6,225 nt of DNA from an uncultured Duganella sp. Lineage in GTDB: Bacteria; Pseudomonadota; Gammaproteobacteria; Burkholderiales; Burkholderiaceae. The DNA lies in the NCBI GenBank assembly GCA_946482635.1, contig CAMLSG010000267.1:1-6225 (forward strand), in the 5' to 3' direction. Shown here one piece after another: positions 1 through 5,311 of this stretch. Both the position numbers and the translations under genes were made by a program. Each line of letters begins with the position of its first letter. Within the stretch, counting starts at the first letter, position 1. The notes below the pieces were generated by a model. That model was not told where the DNA came from and did no database searches. It worked only from the letters and a program-made list of their open reading frames with translations.

Positions 1-176
1 CGCAAGGCGATGTCCCAGCGTCCGTCAACTGCGAGCTGCTGGTGCGCCACCGATGCAACATTCAGGGTCAGGTAGCTGTCGCTCGGCTTGTGCGCCATGG
101 CCGCGCCGGCGGACAACAGCAGGGGCAGGAAGATCAGCGCGGCCAGCCTGCGCGCTGCCGAACGGACGGGGGTCAT
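1..176 (-). CDS. Exported protein resembling HupE/UreJ-type membrane proteins (5' part only)
   Basis: Only the first 58 codons lie in the window; the gene runs off the left edge. The start is well supported. ATG at 174-176 overlaps the TGA of the TPR gene (ATGA), and a GGAGGT Shine-Dalgarno at 182-187 lies 5 nt upstream, inside the end of the TPR gene. The N-terminus has two arginines (9-10), a hydrophobic core (about 11-26) and a likely Sec cleavage site after Ala-Met-Ala (26-28). The mature protein would begin HKPSDSYLTL and continue to GRWDIALR. From memory, this opening is typical of proteins annotated as HupE/UreJ (Pfam HupE_UreJ_2 type), with an N-terminal extracytoplasmic domain followed by several membrane helices. 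HupE and UreJ relatives are linked to nickel or cobalt entry, but the membrane part cannot be seen here, so any transport role is inference. Translational coupling to the TPR gene suggests a shared function. Confidence 0.62.
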   Translation of the reverse strand, partial: MTPVRSAARRLAALIFLPLLLSAGAAMAHKPSDSYLTLNVASVAHQQLAVDGRWDIAL

Positions 177-1384
177 AGGGTACCTCCATTCAACAGGCGC
201 GCCAGCGTGGCGATCTTGCTGTCTTCAAGGCCGTGCTGCCGGCGCCACGCCAGTGCCGGCCTTGCGGCAGCGGGATCGTGCGCCGCGAGCGCCGCTTCCA
301 GCAGGACGCGCAAATCTGCTGGCTCCTTCTGGACTTGCCAGTTAGCCAGCGCAAGATCCAGTGCAGCGCGCGCGTCATGGCGCAACTGCAGTTCGAAGCG
401 TGCCTGTTCGCGCTGGTGAATTGCGTCGCCTCGGCGGGTGGCCGCAGCGAAACGTGCTTGCAGCTCGGCGATGGCCATTGCCTTGGCTGGTGCGGCCTGC
501 ACCGCAATTGCATGCCGCAATAGCAATCCATCGATGCGGAGGTGATCTTGCAGCAGCATTTGCACCTCCGCGTGGCGCCCCTGGTCCAGCAGAAGGTCGG
601 CGTAAGCGCCGAGCAGGTAGCTATCGTCCGGCGCCAGGATGAGCGCCTGGCGGAAGCGCTTTTCAGCAAGCGAAGCATCCCCGCGCCGAACCGCCAGTTC
701 GCCGAGAAGCGTCAACGCCCAGAGCTGCAGTCCCGCCTGCGATGCTCCCTGGGCGGTTCGTGCGACATCCGCGCGCTCGATCGCCAGCGCCAGCAGGCGT
801 TCGCTGGCTGCGAGCCGGCCGTTGGCAGCGCGGGCATTGGCGAGGCAGGTCATGCTGGCCAGTTGATTGGCCAGCGACGAGAGCCGCCCGCAACTGCGAA
901 CCGCCGCATCGAATTCGCCCCGCACTACCTGCACAGTCGCCAGCGTCAGCCACGCCTGTGCATTGCCCGGGTCTTTGCGCGTCACGGCGCCCAGGTCGCG
1001 GATCGCTTCCTCAAAGCGGTGACTGGACTGCAGCAGCATCGCGCGCATCAACAGCACCGGCATTGGCGGTGCGGCGGCGCTCCACCATGGAGCCAGCGCA
1101 GCTTGCGCATAACCGAAGTAACGGGGATCGCTCGATGCGCGGCCAAGCTCAATGTAGCGCCGAGCGGCTTCGGCGGCAAGCACGGGATCGTGCGTTACCG
1201 CCGCCAACTGCGCGCGCTCCCTGCGCATAACTGCCTCGGCCGCATTTCCCCGGCGAGGAAGCGTCTCCAGCACCTCGGCCCCGGACTGCGGCACGAACGG
1301 TGCGGCCAGACAGCCCCTTGGCAGAACCAGTGCCGCGACAGTGAACGCCAGCGCAGCACGAATAGTGCAAGCGAACAGCTTCAT
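173..1384 (-). CDS. Exported tetratricopeptide-repeat (TPR) protein
   Basis: This 403-residue protein has a Sec signal peptide: Lys2 and Arg9, a hydrophobic core at 10-22, and likely cleavage after Ala27 or Ala28, just before PFVPQSG. Most of the rest reads as antiparallel helix pairs. The clearest TPR-like units are about residues 108-141 (ending KDPGN), 142-175, 219-252 (ending LAPDD) and 253-285. The C-terminal third is Ala/Leu/Arg-rich helix that could be degenerate repeats. TPRs bind partner proteins, so a scaffold role in the periplasm is inferred; no catalytic motif is visible. Cys165 and Cys180 fall in or beside the second unit and could pair in an oxidising compartment. The start at 1384 has GAGGG at 1391-1395, 6 nt upstream and overlapping the stop of the lipoprotein gene 9 bp away. 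Its stop overlaps the next start (ATGA), so it sits in the middle of an operon. Confidence 0.86.
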   Translation of the reverse strand: MKLFACTIRAALAFTVAALVLPRGCLAAPFVPQSGAEVLETLPRRGNAAEAVMRRERAQLAAVTHDPVLAAEAARRYIELGRASSDPRYFGYAQAALAPWWSAAAPPMPVLLMRAMLLQSSHRFEEAIRDLGAVTRKDPGNAQAWLTLATVQVVRGEFDAAVRSCGRLSSLANQLASMTCLANARAANGRLAASERLLALAIERADVARTAQGASQAGLQLWALTLLGELAVRRGDASLAEKRFRQALILAPDDSYLLGAYADLLLDQGRHAEVQMLLQDHLRIDGLLLRHAIAVQAAPAKAMAIAELQARFAAATRRGDAIHQREQARFELQLRHDARAALDLALANWQVQKEPADLRVLLEAALAAHDPAAARPALAWRRQHGLEDSKIATLARLLNGGTL

Positions 1385-1393
1385 GGCGCGCCC

Positions 1394-1636
1394 TCACTCC
1401 ACAGCTACCGGTTCGCCGCCATCTGGCAACGCCAGCATCGTGCCATCGACCTCGACGGGTTCAGTCGCCTCAGGCGCGCTGCGAACCAGCACCACCAGCG
1501 CCGAGGTAAAGGTGTCGCCGGGTGGCGGCGGGACGGGCGGCTGATCGGCGCCCATCATCGCCGACGTGGCATCACCACCGCCACCGCCGCAGCTGGCCAG
1601 CAGCGCAGCCGCAAACACAAGACATAAACGTTTCAT
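1394..1636 (-). CDS. Small putative lipoprotein, unknown function
   Basis: An 80-residue product with a textbook lipoprotein signal: Lys2-Arg3, a hydrophobic stretch, and the lipobox Leu-Ala-Ser-Cys, with Cys16 as the acylated residue. Glycine at +2 favours sorting to the outer membrane by E. coli rules. Five glycines (17-21) and a proline run (33-39) form a flexible tether. The remaining 40 residues are acidic and contain two copies of a PxxxEPVxV pattern (55-63 and 71-79), 16 residues apart. I do not recognise a named family. The start at 1636 is supported by AGGAGGG at 1644-1650, 7 nt upstream; this site overlaps the TAG of the DUF4331 gene, so the two are probably coupled. The gene lies 12 bp after DUF4331 and 9 bp before the TPR gene. 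A chance ORF is unlikely given the lipobox, Shine-Dalgarno and tight packing. Confidence 0.78.
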   Translation of the reverse strand: MKRLCLVFAAALLASCGGGGGDATSAMMGADQPPVPPPPGDTFTSALVVLVRSAPEATEPVEVDGTMLALPDGGEPVAVE

Positions 1637-1643
1637 GGCCTGG

Positions 1644-1650
1644 CCCTCCT
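1644..1650 (-). promoter_or_regulatory. Ribosome binding site overlapping the DUF4331 stop codon
   Basis: Read on the minus strand, AGGAGGG lies 7 nt before the lipoprotein ATG and shares bases with the TAG stop of the upstream gene (1649-1651). A ribosome finishing DUF4331 would end on the site that starts the lipoprotein, consistent with coupled translation. Confidence 0.75.
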
Positions 1651-3112
1651 ATTGCTGCGGTGAGCCGGCAATCGGCGTTTTCAGGTACGGGAAGCCGGCG
1701 CTGAAGTAGCTGTCATCCAGGAAAGCGCCATCGGTGAAGCGAAGCGCTCCTGCCGGTGCATCGCCCGGAACACAGCCGATATTCAGCGTGCACAGCTTGC
1801 CCATGACCACGCGCAGGGCGATATCCACCACGTCATCGCCCGGCCTGCGCCCGTTGGGGAAGCCAGCGTTGTCGCCGTCGATCACGCCCAGCCGCTTCTG
1901 CGCGCCCTTCGCTACCGGCGCAATCGAAGTGTTCAGCCGCAGCATCTCCGAGGCCTTCACGTTCGAAGGCTGGTTCAACCCCGGCACCCCGGTGAGGAAT
2001 ACCGTCACCAGGTCATTGCGCGGGAAATTGGTGGGCGCCTTGGCGCCCGCGCTGCCGAACAACACCTCCACGAGGGCCGGCAAGGTCGGATTGGTCACGT
2101 AGTCTGCGAACTGGCCATCCTGCTTCGGCTTGCTGTGGTTGAAGCGGTCCTTGTCCTTCAAGCCGATTACCACTTCGTTCACCAGCGGCATGCCGAGCCG
2201 CGACACCTGCGTCCAGGCCCCGCCTTCCTTCGAGCCGCCATTCGGATTGATCAAGCGCCCCTGGCGCAGGCTGGCCGTGGTCCATCCGCCGATCACCGGC
2301 TCCGGGCCGGACGTGAGGCAGGACGCCGCCACCTCGAGCTCAATGGAAGTCACGTTCTTGTCGTCCAGGTCATCGCGCGCGTTCTTTTCCGCATTGGCGA
2401 GGAACTCCACCGCCGGCGCCTTGATGTTGATCAGGTCAAAGGTCTCGCCCAGGTTCACGACAAACGGATCCTTGCGCTGGCCGACGAACATGCGCGCCGG
2501 CACCGCGCAGCCGGGAATATTCACCGTGAACACATGCTTGCCCGCATACCCCGCGTAATCGGGAATCGACTTGTTGCCGATATTGTCGATAGGCTTGTCG
2601 AACACTGTAGCGCCGCTGCCGGCCATGCGCACCGGCTGCCGCACGCCGCGCCGGTCGCCGCGCACCACGTCTACTGTATAGGTTTCGCGTACATTCAGCC
2701 CGGCCGCATTCACGTCGTTAATCGGCCCGCCATTGATCACCAGCGGAATGGGAACGCTCTTGCCGCCCACCGTGAACGCAGCATTCTTGAAGGTGTTGGT
2801 GAAGCGGAACTGGAAAGTCAGGTCTTCCCGCGCATCGCCATTGTTATCGATGTGGATCTCGTACAGCGCATCCGGATCCATCATGAAGAAATTCGGTCCG
2901 CCGTACGCATCCTGCAGCGGAACGTAGTTGGCGATCAGGGTGACGAATTGCTCGCGCCCTGGCTCGTAGCTGCGGAACATGTAAAAGTCGGTCCCATCGA
3001 CCTTGGGTTCGCGCGTGATGAATGGTGCTTCGCGGTGGCTTGATGCCTGCGCTGCCGGCGCCAGCGCCGACAGCAGGGCTAGCTGGACAGCAGCCTGCTT
3101 GATGAGTGCCAT
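1649..3112 (-). CDS. Exported DUF4331 family protein
   Basis: A 487-residue protein. The signal peptide covers residues 1-23 (Lys5, then an Ala/Leu core), with likely cleavage at Ala-Gln-Ala before SSHREAP. The family hallmarks I recognise occur in order: SSHREAPFI (24-32), DGTDFYMF (39-46), LIANYVPLQDAYGGPNFF (59-76), YEIHIDNNGD (84-93), LVNEVVIGLKDKDRFN (310-325), EMLRLNT (389-395), and NGRRPGDDVVDIALR (420-434). The length is normal for the family. The biochemical role of DUF4331 is unknown. The mature protein has four cysteines (202, 265, 441, 447), so disulfides are possible. The start was set at 3112, not the longer in-frame ATG at 3145, because TCCTCC at 3117-3122 (minus strand GGAGGA) lies 4 nt upstream of it and the signal peptide begins there; the longer form would add a charged 11-residue leader. 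It is probably the first gene of the four-gene envelope operon, 69 bp after the cyanophycinase gene. No convincing promoter is visible in that gap. Confidence 0.95.
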   Translation of the reverse strand: MALIKQAAVQLALLSALAPAAQASSHREAPFITREPKVDGTDFYMFRSYEPGREQFVTLIANYVPLQDAYGGPNFFMMDPDALYEIHIDNNGDAREDLTFQFRFTNTFKNAAFTVGGKSVPIPLVINGGPINDVNAAGLNVRETYTVDVVRGDRRGVRQPVRMAGSGATVFDKPIDNIGNKSIPDYAGYAGKHVFTVNIPGCAVPARMFVGQRKDPFVVNLGETFDLINIKAPAVEFLANAEKNARDDLDDKNVTSIELEVAASCLTSGPEPVIGGWTTASLRQGRLINPNGGSKEGGAWTQVSRLGMPLVNEVVIGLKDKDRFNHSKPKQDGQFADYVTNPTLPALVEVLFGSAGAKAPTNFPRNDLVTVFLTGVPGLNQPSNVKASEMLRLNTSIAPVAKGAQKRLGVIDGDNAGFPNGRRPGDDVVDIALRVVMGKLCTLNIGCVPGDAPAGALRFTDGAFLDDSYFSAGFPYLKTPIAGSPQQ

Positions 3113-3116
3113 GGTT

Positions 3117-3122
3117 TCCTCC
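3117..3122 (-). promoter_or_regulatory. Ribosome binding site setting the DUF4331 start
   Basis: GGAGGA on the minus strand, 4 nt before the ATG at 3110-3112 (followed by A-rich sequence). It chooses this start over the in-frame ATG at 3143-3145, which would place the Shine-Dalgarno inside the coding region and put a charged segment ahead of the signal peptide. Confidence 0.8.
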
Positions 3123-3149
3123 CGTGTGGTTGGTTGCCATGGCATATAC

Positions 3150-3165
3150 GCGGCGCTAGCGCCGC
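3150..3165. repeat. 16-bp perfect GC-rich palindrome between cyanophycinase and DUF4331 genes
   Basis: The sequence GCGGCGCTAGCGCCGC is its own reverse complement. As RNA it can form a 6-bp all-GC stem with a CTAG loop. It lies 16 bp after the cyanophycinase stop and about 37 bp before the DUF4331 start. No T-run follows on either strand, so it is not a standard intrinsic terminator. It could be a weak attenuator, an mRNA-stabilising hairpin or a protein-binding site. Confidence 0.6.
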
Positions 3166-3181
3166 CGGATTCAGGAAAACG

Positions 3182-4609
3182 TCATTTATATTTATAGAGC
3201 GGCCGCGTGATTTCGATAGGCCGGATATCAAGGCGGATATTCAGTACCGAATACGCTTCCGCCACGCTGGAAACATAGCCCACCGTATCCGCTGTCTTGG
3301 TGAAGCGGAATTCGAAGCCGACTTCGGTCCCGCTGGCGCGCGGGTTGCCGCTGGCAATGCCGATCGCCTCTTCCTGGTTGCTGTCGATCAGCCGCTCCAT
3401 CAAGTCGATCACGGCGCTATTGCCCAGCACGTCATTGCTGAACACCGCGCCACGGCCCAGCGTGCGCGTCGGATCGATGCGTCCCCCGGCCTTGTCGTTG
3501 GACGGCATGAACATATGGGTACCGATATTGAATTTGTCACCGCGGTCGAGGTAGCTGATCACGGCATTGCGCACGCCGAAGTGCGGCGCATCCTTGTCCC
3601 ACTCCGCGCGCGACAGGTCGATCAGCAGTGCGCCCTTGTAGCCGATGATCTCAACCTCGCGTTGCGCGTTCACCACCATGGCGCTGTCCTCATCGATGCC
3701 AAGGCCGATCAGGTAGCCCTTGGCCAGCATGGCGGGAATCATGCGCGCAAAGCGGCCGCGCACCAGCAGGTGCTGGTCCACGAACACGTCGTCGCCGATG
3801 AAGCCCAGCCCCGGTCCGAGCTCGCGGCCATCGGCAATGCCAGTCTGCAGCATCGACAACACGGCTTTGGGATTGGAGAACATCGTACTGCTCATGATGG
3901 CCGCACCGGCCGAGGAACCGGCAATCACGCCGCCACGGCGGTACACGTCCCACACCGCTTCCAGCACGGCGGTCTGGGTGCCATCCTCGCGCAGCAGCGC
4001 CTTGGTGATGCGCCCCTGGTCGCCGCCGGCAAAGTAGATGCCGTCCGACTCGCGAATGCGCTTGGCCAACGCGGCGTCGTCCGCGTTTTTCTTGTAGTCA
4101 CTGCCCGCCAGGCGTACCGCAACCGGCACCAGGAAGGCATCGGCGCCCCACTTGCGCAGGTAGCCGATGATGGTCTGGGCCGAACGTTCCGGATTGCCGG
4201 CAGCGGAAGGAAACACCGCGATGCGCGATCCCTTGCCGCCGGCCAGTTTCACGACGCGCTGCCACACGTCGGCGTTGTCGCCGCGCAGGCCGCCGCCGAT
4301 GATGACCAGCGAGCCCTGATGCGCAGCCACGGGAGAAGGCGCGATTGCCGCCGATCCGCCGCTGACGGTCGCACTGGCGCCGGCCACGATGCGCACGGGG
4401 GCGGCAGTATCGGGAAGTGGTATCGGCGCCGATGGCGGCGCTGTCGGAGGCCGCGATGGCGCATCGGGCGGTGGCGTGGTGCTGGTACGCCCAGTAGTAG
4501 CGGGAACGGGGTTCTTGGGCGGCGCTTCGCGCGCGTGGATCGGAAGGCCGCAAGCGGCTAGCAAAGCCAGGCCCAATCGGGCCAGGCCGGCGGGGGAGTA
4601 CAGCTTCAC
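3182..4609 (-). CDS. Putative lipid-anchored cyanophycinase (peptidase S51)
   Basis: Cyanophycinase is a serine-type exopeptidase that cuts cyanophycin (multi-L-arginyl-poly-L-aspartate) into beta-Asp-Arg dipeptides. The 475-residue form starts at a GTG (4607-4609). Residues 1-20 are a lipoprotein signal ending in the lipobox Leu-Ala-Ala-Cys (Cys20). Residues 27-95 are a Pro/Thr/Ser/Ala-rich tether. The S51 domain starts near 100 (LVIIGGG). GGDQ is at 195-198 and the nucleophile motif GSSAGA at 231-236, with Ser233 the likely catalytic serine. DQHLLVRGRFAR (278-289) supplies His280 and Arg284/286/289, and Glu307 follows 27 residues after the His. This His-to-Arg and His-to-Glu spacing equals that of the Synechocystis enzyme (His174, Arg178/180/183, Glu201), so activity is expected. 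The protein runs about 100 residues past the end expected from the cytosolic enzyme of about 270 residues. Cytosolic forms are called cphB and secreted ones cphE; the signal favours the second. No cphA or isoaspartyl dipeptidase gene is in view. Confidence 0.92.
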   Translation of the reverse strand: MKLYSPAGLARLGLALLAACGLPIHAREAPPKNPVPATTGRTSTTPPPDAPSRPPTAPPSAPIPLPDTAAPVRIVAGASATVSGGSAAIAPSPVAAHQGSLVIIGGGLRGDNADVWQRVVKLAGGKGSRIAVFPSAAGNPERSAQTIIGYLRKWGADAFLVPVAVRLAGSDYKKNADDAALAKRIRESDGIYFAGGDQGRITKALLREDGTQTAVLEAVWDVYRRGGVIAGSSAGAAIMSSTMFSNPKAVLSMLQTGIADGRELGPGLGFIGDDVFVDQHLLVRGRFARMIPAMLAKGYLIGLGIDEDSAMVVNAQREVEIIGYKGALLIDLSRAEWDKDAPHFGVRNAVISYLDRGDKFNIGTHMFMPSNDKAGGRIDPTRTLGRGAVFSNDVLGNSAVIDLMERLIDSNQEEAIGIASGNPRASGTEVGFEFRFTKTADTVGYVSSVAEAYSVLNIRLDIRPIEITRPLYKYK

Positions 4610-4614
4610 GATGG

Positions 4615-4620
4615 CCTCCT
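4615..4620 (-). promoter_or_regulatory. Ribosome binding site selecting a GTG start for cyanophycinase
   Basis: A perfect AGGAGG on the minus strand, 5 nt before the GTG at 4607-4609. Starting there gives a clean lipoprotein signal (MKLYSP...LLAAC). The alternative in-frame ATG at 4652-4654 has only a distant AAGG upstream and would put a 15-residue acidic leader before the signal. Confidence 0.78.
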
Positions 4621-4674
4621 GTTCTGCTTGCTCACTGGCATCGCTGCTAGACATCTGGGTAATACCTTTCCGAC

Positions 4675-4703
4675 AGTGTAGCCGGACGCAACGGCGGAGT
4701 AAA
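4675..4703 (-). promoter_or_regulatory. Possible sigma70-type promoter for the cyanophycinase gene
   Basis: Read on the minus strand: TTTACT (4698-4703), a 17-bp spacer, then TACACT (4675-4680). Each hexamer matches the consensus at 4 of 6 positions. Transcription would begin near 4668, giving a leader of about 60 nt to the GTG start. It was found by eye and has no independent support; no terminator is visible between it and the NTF2-like gene upstream. Confidence 0.35.
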
Positions 4704-4733
4704 ACCCTATCGCGCGTCCTTGCACACTTAAGT

Positions 4734-5249
4734 TTATTGCGACTTCAGGTAGCGTTCAGGAAGCGGGTTCTTTTCCCCTTCCGGCTGCCACAGGAGTTGT
4801 GAAATCCACCAGCGTTTGCCGTCATTTACCAGCTGGATCGAATTGATGCCGCGCACAAAAGGCTTGTCCGCCGGCGCATGGCGCGCCTCATAGGTACTGA
4901 AAACTTGGGCAATCTGTCCATATTCCTCGCCTTTGCGCGCGAGTTCGGATTCGTAGAAGCCTTCTTTTGCGAACACCGGGGTGGTACGGGCGATGTAGTC
5001 TTCCAGCGACAGTACCCTGGTATTGATCACGCCTTCCTTGTTCATGCTGTGCACCACCATGCGGCCATCGGCGCGGAACAGGTTGCGCAGGCGGTCCCAG
5101 TCGCGCGCCTTGCCGGCCGGGCCGGAAATGGTGTCGTACAGGGCGGCCACGATGCTGTCCACCGAAGCCACGTCCGACGGACGCGCTCCATCGGCGAAAG
5201 CGCTACCGCTGGCCAGCACCAACAGTAGCAAACTTGCTAACTTCTTCAT
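4734..5249 (-). CDS. Secreted NTF2-like (SnoaL-like fold) protein
   Basis: A 171-residue protein with a Sec signal peptide: Lys2-Lys3, a leucine-rich core and cleavage after Ser-Ala-Phe-Ala at residue 19. The mature part of about 150 residues has the order expected of a nuclear transport factor 2-like fold. A leading helix ([23 protein letters not shown], about 36-58) is followed by the strand segment DGRMVV (61-66), a central helix SLEDYIART (81-89), then strands [13 protein letters not shown] (111-123) and [23 protein letters not shown] (133-155). This fold serves both enzymes and binding proteins, and I see no residues that fix a reaction, so the function is unknown. The start at 5249 has AGGAG (5255-5259), 5 nt upstream. 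The gene is divergent from argH across 62 bp. The cyanophycinase gene follows 124 bp downstream on the same strand. Confidence 0.75.
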   Translation of the reverse strand: MKKLASLLLLVLASGSAFADGARPSDVASVDSIVAALYDTISGPAGKARDWDRLRNLFRADGRMVVHSMNKEGVINTRVLSLEDYIARTTPVFAKEGFYESELARKGEEYGQIAQVFSTYEARHAPADKPFVRGINSIQLVNDGKRWWISQLLWQPEGEKNPLPERYLKSQ

Positions 5250-5272
5250 TGACTCTCCTACTAATTTATAAT
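5245..5272 (+). promoter_or_regulatory. Possible argH promoter
   Basis: A perfect TATAAT -10 hexamer lies at 5267-5272 in an AT-rich spacer, 39 bp before the argH ATG. The -35 is weak: TTCATT at 5245-5250 with a 16-bp spacer. The better-looking TTGACT at 5249-5254 is only 12 bp away, too close. Transcription would begin near 5279, giving a leader of about 33 nt. Confidence 0.4.
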
Positions 5273-5293
5273 CGTTTGAATTTCTCGTGCAAA
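5265..5293 (-). promoter_or_regulatory. Possible promoter for the NTF2-like gene
   Basis: Minus strand: TTTGCA (5288-5293, 4 of 6 consensus), a 17-bp spacer, TATAAA (5265-5270, 5 of 6). The predicted start near 5258 would leave a leader of only about 9 nt, with the Shine-Dalgarno at the very 5' end, which weakens the call. It overlaps the proposed argH -10 on the other strand. Confidence 0.3.
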
Positions 5294-5311
5294 TCTCACC
5301 GCAAAGCCACT

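Noticed and set aside
542..1627. Plus-strand open frame of 361 codons opposite the TPR and lipoprotein genes
   Set aside because: It spans two real minus-strand genes and the gap between them, and its Arg/Gln/His-rich low-complexity product has no recognisable family.
2135..3043. Plus-strand open frame of 302 codons opposite DUF4331
   Set aside because: It is antisense to a gene with many conserved family motifs; composition is typical of a shadow frame.
3113..3145. Longer DUF4331 start at 3145
   Set aside because: It would add MPWQPTTREET before a clean signal peptide and bury the GGAGGA Shine-Dalgarno in the coding sequence.
3150..3165. Intrinsic terminator after the cyanophycinase gene
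   Set aside because: The palindrome forms a stem but no T-run follows on either strand, so it is listed as a repeat only.
3134..4561. Plus-strand open frame of 475 codons opposite the cyanophycinase gene
   Set aside because: It mirrors a GC-rich coding region read backwards. The product is rich in His, Arg, Gln and Ala with no domain, signal or Shine-Dalgarno, while the minus strand has full S51 motifs.
4655..4733. Terminator or small RNA between the NTF2-like and cyanophycinase genes
   Set aside because: Only an 8-bp palindrome (ACTTAAGT, 4726-4733) beside the stop was found; no stem with a T-run and no conserved RNA motif.
5249..5272. TTGACT/TATAAT as a strong argH promoter
   Set aside because: The two hexamers are only 12 bp apart, too short for sigma70; just the -10 was kept with a weaker -35.
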